DNA from: Phoenix dactylifera
Taxonomy: Eukaryota; Streptophyta; Magnoliopsida; Arecales; Arecaceae
DNA length: 64,000 bases
NCBI RefSeq assembly: GCF_009389715.1
Contig: NC_052399.1
Coordinates: 6,202,585 to 6,266,584 of the forward strand
Direction: 5' to 3'
This document shows positions 1 to 11,759 of this stretch, in pieces. Each line of letters opens with the position of its first letter. Positions within the stretch are counted from its first letter, which is position 1. Under the pieces are notes generated by a model. The model did no database searches. It saw nothing but the letters and a program-made list of their open reading frames with translations, and was not told the origin of the DNA. The position numbers were made by a program, and so were the translations under genes.

Positions 1-535
1 TGACTCGGCCTATATCCATGCATAACTAGAGAAAACAAAATCATTACAAATGGTGTCATGATTAACCCGACTAATGATCCATTTATGACGAGGACTTTGC
101 AATATGGACCCTTCTAGGATGGTGCATGAATCAATCATGGTAATTGTGATTTCAGCCCCATATTGACCTATTATGATGATTGTGGTTTCGGTCCCACATG
201 GACTGTGCTGCCGAATTCATAATTCCTCTAATCACAAATATGTCCCACAATGCAATCAATTGCTGTTGTCTATATATTAATTATTACATTAATATTATTT
301 TTTAGTAATACTATGATAATCATCATATTAATGTCAATTAGAGTCAAATGATTAATGCGATTCATCGACCATCGTTTCTTTACGTTCAACAAAACAACAC
401 CACAGGTTGATTCATTACATGCTCGATAAGATTACTTAAAATAACAAAAATATGTATCATCTATTGCTTCGTATTATTTACAACTGCTGCAAATAAACTT
501 GTACTTTCCAGAAGTGTTTTGAGGTCCAAATCAGT
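1..535. other. AT-rich flank downstream of the phosphohexomutase gene
   Basis: No coding sequence or repeat that I recognise lies here. The stretch is downstream of the minus-strand phosphohexomutase stop codon at 536-538, so its right edge probably holds that gene's 3' UTR and polyadenylation site. The rest is AT-rich intergenic DNA. Confidence 0.4.
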
Positions 536-3526
536 CTAAGTCCCCTTCTCAACATAATCGTCAATTTGAGTGATGTCAAGAATTATTTCCAATCCGCTTG
601 CTCGCAAAAACCTGCGACAGTTTAAGGAAACATCAGTCAACTAGGAGATCTTTGGACGCAAACTCTGACTTTGAAATCATAAAAGGCAACGAACCTGTCT
701 CGAAAAACTTTTGCCATGGCTCGACAGCCACCTATAACCGAAGATTGCATATTTATCGCAATGTCTGGGTTATGAACACTCTGACGAAGGTGTATCCAAC
801 CATGCTGCCCGTGCACCTCATCTGAAACTCTTGCCCTGCCATTGACATGTTCGACAATATTGGAGGACTTAATTGAAAAAAGAACAGGTAAAATGTAATT
901 AAAGTCTCTGTTTGTTATAATTTTTTATGAACCTTTTCAGTTTTCCTGTAATAACTAGTTGAAGAACTAGTGATGAAGTGATACCTGTACATATGTGCAT
1001 CAATGGCAGCCGGTATATCATTAGAATCAGCAAGGCATCCCTCGCTCACCCAACAATCTCCACAGGTATCAAGCTCCCATCCTTGAAGGTGGCCCCACTA
1101 CAACCCATAGAAAGATTTCTTTCAGAAAAAGAGTGGTGAACTTGTACTCTGTTGCAGATTGCACTGATTTTGCATTGAGAGATTATTTGAACTTGTACTC
1201 TGTTGGAAGGAGCAAAGAGAAGGGGTAGGGTTGCACCTCAATGTACTTCCTGAAGGTCTCGACTGCTTCGGCGCCCTTCTCCTTGGCATACTTGGGTTGG
1301 GCCAGAATGTTCATCCTAAGCTCCACCGACTCCTCGGGTTCTTCAAGTTCTTTGAGGAGACTGCCGATTCCTTCATCCAATCCGGCCAATTTCATACGGA
1401 CCATCTCAATTATAATTTTTACCACCAAGTATGCCCCTGCAAATGATTAAAACCTCATCGATATAATTACAAAAAATCACAATAACCTATACCGTTCATA
1501 ATATTTTTTTATTATTATAATTATATATTAAGCTATATTATTTTTTTATTAGCATGATCTTGTTAGAGCGATTCTAAGAATCACATAACAATTTATATCA
1601 ATTAGTAATATTTTTTACTATTAATGTGGTCCTATATCAGCCTATACTATATTTTTTGTATAGGATCTGTGTGCAAATACACGCACATGACGGAATAGAG
1701 TAATAAAATTATTTTTTTATTTTTTTATTTTTTTATTTTTCATTTTTTCTGCAAATATTTTAGCTGTTTTTTAAAACGGGGTTAGGTAATAATTAGATAA
1801 TAAGACTCCCGGTGAAAACAAAAATTACTGCGGGCGATCTAGATATGCAAAGGCAGAGGAAGGTTTAATTTGTGCAGTACACGAAATACTTTAAGTGTCG
1901 TTGTATGATAAGGTATCCAGCAGTGGCCAATTCGTATGATATCTTGATATTCGTGCACGGCAAGCCTGCAGTAATTGGAGCAATGGCAGTACGAATCTCA
2001 AAGTTGACTCTCCTACCATCGTCGAGGAAGTGATTCTCTTTGAGGGCGGCGTGGCCGGTGGTCTCCATCATGAGGTGCGTCTCCACGCCGTCCCGGTTGA
2101 GATGCACCCCCTTGTCGATGACGTTCCGGTACCCCACCCGGTAGAGGCAGTGGTGTCCCCCTCTCGCCGTGATGAATCGTGTGAGCGCCGCGCTGGTCCT
2201 CGCGTCCGTCACCACCGTCGTCCCTGGGTGCTCCCTCAGCACGATCGCCGCCATCAGCGCGATCAGACGGTCGCCGTTGATGGCGGTGCCGCTCGAGTCG
2301 ACCACCCCGCTGCGGTCGACGTCCGTGTCGAAGACGATGCCGAGGTCGGCGCCGTGCTCGAGGACGGCGGCGCGGGTGAGGGACATGGCGGTTCGGTCCT
2401 CCGGGTTGGGGATGTGGTTGGGGAACATGCCGTCCGGCTCCAGGTGGAGGCTGCCGAAGGTGTCCGCGCCCAGCTTGTCCAGGACGTTCCACGTGAAGAA
2501 GCCGCCGGAGCCGTTTCCGGCGTTCACTATCACCTGCAGCAGTTTCGTGATCAGAAGGTTGATGAGGAGCAGAGCAAATGAGGGAGATTCCCCAATGCAT
2601 CGATCCCACCTTGAATCCCTTGAGAGGGGTGTGGTAATGAGAAGGATGGTTAATCCGCTCCATGATGATCGTGCGTAGGTGCTGTGCGTAAGCACTCATA
2701 AAATCCACTCGAGTCGCCGCCGGTGTCATGCCGCCGCCGCCTCCTCCTCCTCCGAGCTCCATCTTTCTAGCCGTGTACTTCCGGGCAGCTCTCTCGCAAA
2801 TCTCCTCCACGTCGCTCGAGCTCAGCCCTCCTTTCCTTGTGAAGAACTTGAGCCCGTTCCGAGTGTACGGCAGGTGCGACGCTGTCATCTGCAATCACCA
2901 TCAACCACCATTGCCATCACCACTCATCAACAAGAAAATGCAACGTCCAACCGCACACCAAACTAGAAAAATACCATAATGGAGGCATCGTAGGCAAAGC
3001 CAGGCAAAACAGTGCTCATGAAGCATGCCGGAGTCGTCGCCAGGCCCATGTCGAACACCATGCACCCAGCTCTCGCCAGCCCGGCAAATACTGCTGCTCC
3101 AAGCCTTGGCCCCGATATGCGAGGGTCTCGGCCGACCGACACCCGGATCTTTTCATCCTGTCCTTGCTCCTTTCTTGAGTTCTCTGATATCCACTCTCCA
3201 AAGCTCTCTGCAATGGCCTCGACTGCCTGCGGTGTGAGGTCCACCGTGCGTCCCTTCTCACCTTCGAGTGCAACGCCACGCACATCAGATCCATTCTGTA
3301 GTCTTCTAATTCGATCGCCTTCTTCGTCTGTGCCGACGACTCCGATGCTCCGGTCCGTGCTGGTCGGCGATTCCAGCCGGCCAGCTGCAGCCCTCTGAGT
3401 TCGTCCACTTGGGTACTTGAATACATTAACACTCCTGGGCGTATTCGCCGGTGACGGAAAGATATTTCTCCAGGAGGTGCATCGAGGAGTTGGCAGTGAA
3501 GTGGAGGGAGCAGCTGTGGCCGCCAT
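536..3526 (-). CDS. Plastid-type phosphoglucomutase/phosphomannomutase family protein, 7 exons
   Basis: Coding exons on the minus strand are 3526-2975, 2888-2610, 2533-2017, 1436-1237, 1097-985, 835-695 and 611-536. All introns are GT-AG, phases agree throughout, and the result is 625 residues. An in-frame TAG just upstream of the ATG at 3526 fixes the start. Residues 1-50 are Ala/Ser/Thr/Pro/Arg-rich, as in a plastid transit peptide. Alpha-D-phosphohexomutase landmarks follow in order: GRDPRISG in domain 1, the phosphoserine loop TASH (Ser188), the metal loop DTDVDR (346-351), the sugar loop METTGH (433-438) and a C-terminal phosphate loop RQSVHNP (571-577). The family moves phosphate between C1 and C6 of a hexose. 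The exact sugar cannot be told from sequence; the closest relatives I know are Arabidopsis At1g70820 and At5g17530. Exon 3 is much more GC-rich than the 3' exons. It looks intact. Confidence 0.9.
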
Positions 3527-3616
3527 TCGCTATCCTTGGGGGAATTGAGTGGAAGCCAGGTCTCGGCCAAGAAGTCAGCGATATCTCTCCGCTGGATGTG
3601 AGCCAACCAGTAACGT

Positions 3617-3630
3617 AGGCTATATATAAT
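3617..3630 (-). promoter_or_regulatory. Candidate TATA box of the phosphohexomutase gene
   Basis: Read on the minus strand, an ATTATATATAG-type box lies about 95 bases upstream of the ATG at 3526. Transcription would start near 3590 and leave a short leader. Position and sequence are the only support. Confidence 0.4.
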
Positions 3631-3639
3631 ACGCGTATC

Positions 3640-4236
3640 CTTTTTTTTAATTTTTTTGGCACAATGTGTGTATCTCCTTTGCGCGCGCACAAAAAAAAAT
3701 CTCTCTGCTCAAATCTATATCACGCATGCACCCATTGTTTGATATTTTCTTTCCTGGATAGATGTCCCGAGGTTCTGAGCTGATCTTTTTGTTGTTGCTC
3801 GTCGGGATGCAGAGAGATAAGAGTTAGAGACGGCCAGAGTGATGTGCTTTCTGAGGTTGAAATTCAGAGCAGAGAGATAAGAGTAAGAGAGAAAGGAGAC
3901 AAAAGAGGAATATTTGACCAGTCCAGAACTGGCTTCCTGTTCTGTCTCGAGATGTGTGAGACATGAGAAAACGTAGAAGCGTTTGGTCCGTCTAGTGCAC
4001 CATCTTACGCACCTCAAGATGCGAACGCAAGATCATCCATCAATTACAAACACATTTGTTCCCCCAGCAAGAATGGAGACAATCCGTCATCGCTCGCCAA
4101 AGAGCAATGGAGGGGAAAGTGGGAGAGGGGTTGGCCACGGCAACTGATAATAATGTGAGATTTTTTTTGTTGCCCACGGCCACCAATGTACATTAAAAAG
4201 CCGAAAGTATGGGGCCTCTACTCCCCCCCCCCCTTC
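3640..4236. other. Intergenic stretch without a recognised gene
   Basis: This is mixed AT-rich sequence upstream of the phosphohexomutase gene, with short poly-A/T and CG-alternating runs near 3640-3695. A run of C at 4223-4233 adjoins the tail of the LINE fragment that follows. No gene is visible. Confidence 0.4.
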
Positions 4237-5190
4237 TTCTTTTTTCTTTTTTTTTTTTTCCAGTACAACGGCGGCTGACGCTCCTACGGGTGTAAATGCA
4301 GCCTACAAAGTCAGAAAACAAAAGGGTAGGTACTTAAGAGCTCCGGCATATACACGTAGTTCGTCCAGATGAACCCTTTAAAGTGATGAGCAGCAAAGGC
4401 GACAACCCAGTCAACAGCACCGTTTGCCTTCCTGAAAATATGCATGGCCTGGTAGGAGTCACACTCTTCTAGTAGGCTACGAATATCGTGTAGCAGCGGC
4501 CTCTCCTCAGCAGCGCCTCCTCGACCCTGGACCCACTCGAACTGTGGTCGAGTTCCCCTCGAGGAGGATGCTGTCCGCGCCCAGCATTCGTCTCGCATAA
4601 GAAACACCCTCCCATGCAGCTCTGAGCTCGGCACACACAACGGACGCATCAAAAATTCGTCGTCCCCTGTCGCTGCTAGTTTGGTGTCGTGATCTCTGAT
4701 GACGAAGCCCACACCTCTGCAGGTCCCTCCCTCGCCTATACTGCCATCGAAGTTCACCTTAAGGCAACCAAGGGATAGGGGCACCCAGAGAACAAGCACA
4801 GTCACTGCAATAGCAGAGTGAGTACCCTAGATTTTCCTAGCCACCTCAACCTGTGAACCCTCAGTGCTGTTGAGAACCTCCGCCGCATGCAAAAGAGCTC
4901 TATCCACCACTGCCCTCGGATGAGAGCCATCATCCTCGAAGACCCAGACATTCCTATCCAGCCAACTATGATAAGCTAGGTAGGTCGCCCGTGTTCCCCT
5001 CTCCTCAAGCCCTAGTCTCCGCACCAAGAACTTCAAGAAGCTTAGAAAGTTCTCAATAGACGCCCACATCCGTCAATGGTTGGGGAAGACCGAGGCACTC
5101 TCCCAAATCTGACTGATCCACGGACACTCGATAAGGGCATGGTAGATAGTTTCCTCGGCCTCCGGGGCATATCACGAAGGTTGGTTGTCT
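4237..5190 (-). mobile_element. 3' end of a non-LTR retrotransposon (LINE): zinc-binding and RNase H part
   Basis: On the minus strand the order is a reverse-transcriptase zinc-binding tail (the stretch PEAEETIYHALIECPW near 5085-5165), a linker with LAYHSWLDRNVWVFE (about 4930-4985), then an RNase H-like domain (LKVNFDGSIGEGG near 4735-4775, ending with HIFRKANGAVDWV near 4400-4440). The last open frame stops at 4311 and an A-rich tail follows, seen as poly-T on the plus strand at about 4237-4260. This is the layout of plant L1-type LINE ends. Internal stops and frame changes separate the zinc-binding part from the RNase H part, so it is a dead 5'-truncated copy. I found no convincing target-site duplication. 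Confidence 0.75.
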
Positions 5191-5208
5191 CAACAGCTAA
5201 CCACCTTA

Positions 5209-5999
5209 TGTTAGACACTCCTATCCGTTTTAGATATCAAAACAAGGTTTGATCCGGCCCCATCAATCCAAACCAAGCAGAAACACCCACTTCTACTCAA
5301 TTTAGGTTGGTTCGCTGCCCTTAAAACCCCCCTCCCCCTCCGACTTGAGCCGCCCGCTTTGCGATTACTCTCTCTTTTCTTATTGCATTCGACTAGAATT
5401 AAGGTTTCAACTCAGCCTTTTCCTGCCACCATCACTATATAATAACCATAGGTACATGCTTCTCTCTTCTCTCTCTCTCTCTAACAATAACCTCAGCAAC
5501 TTCAGCCCCCTCCCTCTCTCTCTCTCTTGAAGACATAGACCTCGACGGCTTCTCTCCTAAAGAAAACGAAGACCCCGACGGCTTTAGTCCCCTTCTCCCT
5601 TTCTCTTCCTCCCTCCTCCTGCTCCTTCAGGCTCTATCCATCCCTAGTTTTGATATACCTCGGCTTGATATGGAATGTACCCATACTAAAGTAAAACCAA
5701 CCAGAGAGACCTCCGGTACCGATTTGGATAACTTTATTATTAATTCTTTTCTCCCACTAGGTTAAGTTCTTAGGATCAATTGATCACCCAACATAGTATT
5801 AGAGCTCAGATTAGTTGGAGATTAAATTTAAACCCCCTCCATATTAATTATTTATTTAGTTATCCCTACTGTTGTCATGACTTGTTTCGATCTTGTCCTT
5901 CCACGTACACAATCCGAACAGCATGTGATGGACGGTGCCACACCTATTAAACATTGCCGACCCTTTCCCTATTCAATTGGTTATTCAATAATAAAGGAC
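5209..5999 (+). mobile_element. Fossil Copia-type LTR with primer-binding site and start of internal region
   Basis: A 12-base site at 5794-5805 resembles the initiator-tRNA-Met primer-binding site used by Ty1/Copia elements. It directly follows a sequence ending in CA, as an LTR does. The LTR probably begins near 5209, but that edge is uncertain. It contains CT-rich stretches (5461-5530) that are common in LTR leaders. About 190 bases of internal region follow before a LINE fragment interrupts at 6000. No intact gag or pol is visible; it is an old, broken remnant. Confidence 0.5.
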
Positions 6000-6282
6000 G
6001 GGGACGCACTGCTGAGGATCGGTCGCTAATCCTTGAGATTCGCAGATTGATGGAGGAGTACAACTCCTACTAGATTTCACACATGTTCAGAAAGACCAAC
6101 AGACGGCCGACTAGGTGGCCTCCTATGCAGCCCACTACTCCGGTAGTTTTGTTTACGTTGAGAATAGGTCTGTTTTAGGACCATTACGTAGTATTTTATT
6201 TTTTAATTTTGTTGGCCGCATTCATACCCATAATATGTGAGCCGCCGTTGCACCAAAAATAATAATAATAATAATAAAGGAC
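5987..6282 (+). mobile_element. Short 5'-truncated LINE copy with 13-bp target-site duplication
   Basis: The element body, 6000-6269, encodes the end of a LINE RNase H domain: LILEIRRLMEEYNSY, then SHMFRKTN, then ASYAAHYSGSF in shifted frames. It ends in an (AAT)n tail. The 13-bp sequence AATAATAAAGGAC occurs at 5987-5999 and again at 6270-6282, on either side of the body. That is what target-primed reverse transcription of a truncated transcript leaves. The second duplication merges with the (AAT)n tail, so its informative part is AAAGGAC. The copy appears to have landed in the internal region of the Copia remnant. Confidence 0.7.
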
Positions 6283-7174
6283 CACCCATCAATCGTACCT
6301 ACCCTCGCAGTGAAGGTGCATGAGAAAGATGGCGTGCCAACATTGCCCTGCGTGCATGCTCCCCTAGGTCCAAAATAATTGTACATCAAATCTATTTTGC
6401 CAAAATTAAGCAATTGTCATCATATTAATAATAAAGCCCCCTACTAATTTACCATGCACAGATAAATCCACCTGCATTTCCTCTTGGTGTCGTGAGAGCT
6501 AGTGCATCAGTAGTACCGAGTATCAACACTCCATAACTCGTGCAATCAAGGCCTGCTTTCCAGGAAACTCGTTGTTATTTCATGTTGTGACAGAAGGCAT
6601 TACAAACACGGCACATAGGGGATAACTACAGAGAGAGACGCATATAAGCAGAAAACACAACCAACTCATCTCACACAAAATACTATTACGCACAGAAGCA
6701 AGAGGCAGCACCACCATTTGTGAAGACTACTTTTGCTGCAGAGATGAGGGGATCAAAAACTGTGGAAGAATGTCCATTTTTTAGCATGGTCCTTCCCTAC
6801 ATTTATTTTCCCAGCTTGCTCTCAATTATTGCAACAGTGCCAGCTATAACTAAAAACAATCCACCCAACAGTAACACATTGTTTCAAATTAAGAGAGATT
6901 CTAATGCAGGTTAAGGAGAAAGAATAGTGAAAAAGCAAAAAGAAATTGGCTACATGCAAAGAGTTGCATTACAACGGCACCTCATACACAAGACTCAAGC
7001 TTCCATTATAGATATATATATCTGAAGTCAGCTGTTACCTTCTCATGCATCTAATCCTGATATACAAATATACAGCACACACATCCCTTACAAGGCTGTT
7101 TTAACATATCCTAACCAAGCTAAGAGCAAATGCTGTCCATAACATTACAAGTACGCCTGATATCGGATAGAAAC
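6283..7174. other. Intergenic DNA and probable 3' UTR of the CAR-type gene
   Basis: No gene is visible here. The part next to 7175 should be the 3' UTR of the minus-strand C2-domain gene. AT-rich motifs that could act as polyadenylation signals lie between about 6990 and 7170, but no single site can be fixed by eye. Confidence 0.4.
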
Positions 7175-10100
7175 TTATAAGCCCCTCGCACCTGGAATGC
7201 TGATCCATTGCAGCTGCAGCTCAACTTCACCACATTCCACATTTCTGAGTCTTAGGACGAGATCTTGAATGACCTTTCCATCTGACCAGTAGATCAGACT
7301 CTCCTCGGCTAAGCAATTTTGCCTGTTAGGTCTGACCTTAGTTATAATGGTGCCATTTGGAACACCTTCAGGATCCATCCTCACAGCCTCCAGAAATGGT
7401 TGGATGTCAAACTCCGCATCGCCCATGGGATCATCAAAGCTGAATGTGTCCTTATCATACACTTGCTGGATCGCATTAAAAGAAGATGAGGGATGATAAT
7501 CTTTAATAATTCATATCATGAATGCAGTGATCACATTCATGGTAACAGTGATAACCGAAAAACAACAAAACAATAACCACATATATATTGGGCAAACACG
7601 CAGGAGTATCACCATATAGCATTATGTATGCTCCTAATTTGAGTTATTTTTCACAGAATTAAAACTAAAAAAGAGGCATGCAACCCAACTTCAGCCCTTT
7701 TTAAGCTAAGAAGTCCAGCCAGCAAATAAATTTCAATTTTTACCTCCGTAACGAGGTTGAGAGAAATAGTATATCTTCTGCCTTAATCAATTAATGCTGG
7801 CAAAACCAGAGGACAATCAAATTGAAGGGTCAACTCCAAACCACTACTGCCAATTATACTCGATAGAAACAGTTATTCTCTTATTTTGATGAATTAAGGA
7901 GGATCGGAAATTAAATCAGTTCTTATTTCCTGGAAATTAAATTAGTTATTCTTTGTTCAAGAAAATGGTGCCTAATACCAGTTTTCTACCTCAAGGAATT
8001 TGGGCAGATCTCTGCCAGGAGAATGAGGAAGAAGCAGTGAAGGTTTATCCGTATGATTCAAGGATCATGACTTGGTGGTAGATTTTAAGTAGGAAATGAG
8101 AGAGAGAGAGAGAGAGAGCACTTCACCAGTAATATTAAGCATCGCTGATAACAAGTAGGTATCAATATCACCATAGACTAGATATCTCACTAAATTTTAT
8201 ATATGTGCCTAGATGTTTAGCAGTTCTTGAATTGAATATGAAGATTAAGAAGTGTAAAAAACAGCCACAAAGATTCATATAAATTCCTGCTACTTTTGCA
8301 ACTTGTTTGTCCCTGGCATTTTATAAATGATTTCTTCCATTTACTTAAGTGCTATACTATTTCTACTATACCTTGTTTTGAATGTTTGGCGTTTTTATGG
8401 CTGGCTGTTATTGGATTGTGCTGTATCACACATTGTAAATAAATGGTATCAAACGATACACCACAATTGGCCATACCAAGTTATACAGGCCATGCCGAAG
8501 CATACAGTTTAATACTCTTTGTTGATTCTGTGCATGATGCAGTTGCTTACCATATCGGCCAGTCATAGAAACCCCAAACTTACAAACAAGGCAAAGTCAG
8601 AACAGCATAGCACCTAAGTAAGTGGAAGAAATCATCTATAAAATGTCAGATACAAACAAGTTGCAAAAGTAGTAGGGACTTACATCAATCTTTGTGGTTG
8701 TTGAGACTTCTGAACTATATGAAATCACAAATAGGACAAACCTCCTTAAATAACAATACTTCAATTTTAAAAGGGCTTGATGGAAAAAAAACCATTTAAT
8801 TACTTGCAAGAAGTTCTAGATTATAATGAAGTATCAAAGCTTTTAAGAGAGACTCTGATCATCTGAATAATAATGCAATATGCGAAACCAATGCAAAATG
8901 CCAACCTTTAATCCATTCACTTCTTCCAGAATTTTATGCATGTTAACCTACATATGTTAATATAACTCTTGATTTTAAGTTTTCTATTAAGATATCACAA
9001 CTTCAATGCAATTATAACCTACAAAAATGCTCAAAAATAATGTTTGCTAAGAATGTCTTTATTCATGACCTAATTAATAAAGGCTATACTACTGAGTTAG
9101 CACAGACAAAATTAGAAGTCAAATCTTCACTAATATGAATAAGCAGATTTACAAGTTGGTGGCAATAAATGGATGCCATTGCCATATTTGCACAGACCAA
9201 AGATATATCAGATATTGCTAGATGGTGACTGCTGGATTGGCATTCTGACCATCTAATCTAGATATGAGAACAACTATCTACCCAACCAAGATCCACTTGG
9301 TTATGAGGACATACTTCCTCAAAAAAAAAAAAAGTACATGATAACTCATTCCATATATCTAAGCAATGAAGGTTGTTTTCCTCGAAAATAACATCTAATA
9401 TCACAATTGCATGGCAATGAAGTGCTCCAACACTTCTCTGGCCACATTATAGATGACCTATCCTCCTCATCATATAAAAGGTGCCTAGCAGTACTAGGTA
9501 GGAACATACAAGCCTGACTGGAGGAGGAGGATCTTCGACAGAAAGAGTTAACTCTTCATTCCACACTGGATTGGTATTTTTTTGAATTGTTCGAGTCTTC
9601 AGTTTCTGCAGAAGGAACAATGGTTCAGACTTCAGAAGGAAAGGGAAGCTGAAACTAAAAGTAGAAAGACAGCTAACAGTAAAAAGTCAGAATAGATTGG
9701 ACATGATAAACAATTACATTTTTATAACTGTGAACAAGAACATACAAATTATTATAGTTTTGATAAAATAAGGAAACAAGCAAGTCGAAGTAAATCTAAA
9801 TGAAGTCTACTGTCTCATGACATTTTATAAGAAATCCTGTAGTTTTAAAATAAAAGTTCTGCCAATGAACGCACGAGATAATACAGATCTGCGTGCATGC
9901 AACAGTAATGACTACCACTTTTTGAAAGCACAAGTTTGATCTCTATCCAATATATCACTTTCCCAGATCTCTTAAAAATAACAAAGAATCACCGTGCATG
10001 ACATGTATAGCAATGATTACTTGAGGCATTTTTCATGCAGACAACTCACAACCGCAACATTAAAATCCAACAGGAGCTGATAGATACAGATCAAAATCAA

Positions 10101-11642
10101 ATATTCCCTAGACAAAAATATTTGAATTTTCTAACATGGTTGCCTGACAAAGCAAATCTCCTAGCAGATTTCACTCTGAGGGAAACATGATTCCCAAACA
10201 ACTGAATTTAAATTGGAAGAAAACAATATGGAAAACATATTTTATATTTCAGATAAAAACATTTAAACTGAGAGGGGGACTGCAGGGGGGAGGGGGTTGG
10301 TCAGCTGGAGGTTGTTGACATAAAATCCTACAGTATCATGGAAAAATTCTGAGCGCCAGCCAAGAGGTTCTGTTAGCCATAGAAACATGAACCATGAGAA
10401 ATTTGATTTACATTTTTTTCTTGTATACAGACTGAAGACGAGCCATCTTTACCTTCTGTATGAAACAAATATTTATGCTTTAACTTTAAAGTAGATAAAG
10501 AGTATCTGCAAGTGGAAAGTGTCCATATGGTTCAATTAAAGAGAATAATCAATCATAAGAGAATTTCTTCTCAGCAAATCAATTGAAAAACCATTACAAT
10601 TTCAAGCTTCCAGAGTGTCAAGATCTTATTTACAGGAGCAGCTATATTAGGCTTTGATCTAAAAGGACTTGCAGACAAGGTATGATCATCTTAATCTTAT
10701 AAGGCTGGTGATTTACTTGCCATTCTTCTATCATTTTTACCTTGGGTTTCATATATCATGTGGATCAAGTGCTTTATGGCTCGTGTTTTCTTCCTTTTTT
10801 TTAACATCAGAGTTTTGCATAAGATCATGCAGATCTTGTATAAGAGCCTACATAGCCAGAATCTTGGACTTGTGCTCCAGAATCTCTCCTAAACCTGTGC
10901 ATTATGTGACTTAATAGGGGAATTTCGACATGCGCATAAGTTCTTAGTTATCACTTCATGATTAGGTTCTAAAGAGTCGAACAAGCTGACATGGACAAGT
11001 GATTCCCCCTTCCTTCCTCCTTCTCCAAGATCCTCATGTGCCTCATGTGCGTGGGAACCACCATGTATTTAGTGCTCCTTTTGCTTCTGTTTTCCCCTTT
11101 TAACTTGAGTGATGAATTTCGCATCATTTACAGCTTTTGTTCTAGTTTTCTGTGGGCCATCAGAGGGCCGTAAGAGTTGTATAAGTTGCATTTTGATACC
11201 ATAGCTTCAGAAACTTATGCAAATCCCCAACCACCTCTAGCATCAACAAGCAATCAAGTATCGATCATGACGTGTAAGACATTAGATTCACCACTGGAGC
11301 TGAAAAGCAAGCAGATCCCAAAGTCTCTTAGCTAATTTTTTATAAACCATGACGAACTGTTTGGTTAGAATTCTCGATCCGTCATTTCTATTTCGCTTCT
11401 TAAAAGAAAAGGGATCACCAAATCAGAAGACATACAACAGAGATATTTCTAGAAACATAGAAATCTTAAGAAAACAAAGAGAGGGGAAGGAAAAAAAAAA
11501 ACAATAAAGAACGGGGTAAGGGAGCAACCTGTCTGCCCATCCGGAGGACGACATAGGGATCGCTGCTCCGGACGTCCCGGACGGCGAGGTTCACCCCTTT
11601 CTGCACCCGTACTCTCAGCAGCCCAAGCAAGTGCTCCACCAT
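7175..11642 (-). CDS. C2-domain ABA-related (CAR) type protein, 3 exons
   Basis: Exons are 11642-11529, 9605-9510 and 7465-7175, joined at phase 0 by GT-AG introns of about 1.9 and 2.0 kb. The product is 166 residues, the usual length of plant CAR proteins. It is one C2 domain with the CAR insertion. The first part, LLGLLRVRVQKGVNLAVRD, leads to the calcium-loop aspartates D23 and D28 (DVRSSDPYV). D74, D76 and D82 sit in YDKDTFSFDDPMG. The family insertion runs from about residue 86 to 130 and contains NGTIITKV and NCLAEES; the end is LQLQWISIPGARGL. CAR proteins bind phospholipid in a calcium-dependent way and recruit PYR/PYL abscisic-acid receptors to the plasma membrane. That role is family knowledge. 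All expected residues are present and nothing looks broken. Confidence 0.92.
8100..8119. repeat. (GA)n microsatellite
   Basis: A run of about ten GA units lies inside intron 2 of the CAR-type gene. Confidence 0.9.
8249..8712. repeat. Fold-back element: long inverted repeat in CAR intron 2
   Basis: The left arm, about 8249-8413, and the right arm, about 8549-8712, are inverted copies over about 165 bases. They are separated by a spacer of about 135 bases. The best-matched core reads CTACTTTTGCAACTTGTTTG at 8291-8310, and its reverse complement lies at 8655-8675. Similarity extends outward to the ACCACAAAGATT block and inward to GCTATAC and GGCTGGC/GGCCGAT. By eye, identity is around 80-90% in the core and lower at the ends. 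It may be a fold-back MITE or a local inverted duplication. No target-site duplication was identified. The spliced-out RNA would form a long hairpin. Confidence 0.75.
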
Positions 11643-11718
11643 TGCCTCCTCTTCCTCTCTTTCTCTACCTCTCTTGCCCTTCTCTCCCTCTCTCTCATGT
11701 CCCCTGTGGTTACTTCTA

Positions 11719-11733
11719 TTTGTTTTATATAGA
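11719..11733 (-). promoter_or_regulatory. TATA box of the CAR-type gene
   Basis: On the minus strand the sequence CTATATAAAAC lies about 85 bases upstream of the ATG at 11642. A GA-rich leader lies between them. Transcription should begin near 11695. Confidence 0.6.
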
Positions 11734-11759
11734 AGGGAGAAAGAAGAGTAGAGCGAGAC

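Noticed and set aside
598-825. 75-codon plus-strand open frame
   Set aside because: It overlaps the last two exons of the minus-strand phosphohexomutase in antisense and has no features of its own.
2030-2966. Plus-strand open frames over the phosphohexomutase exons
   Set aside because: They are shadows of GC-rich minus-strand exons. The minus strand gives the continuous enzyme across splice sites.
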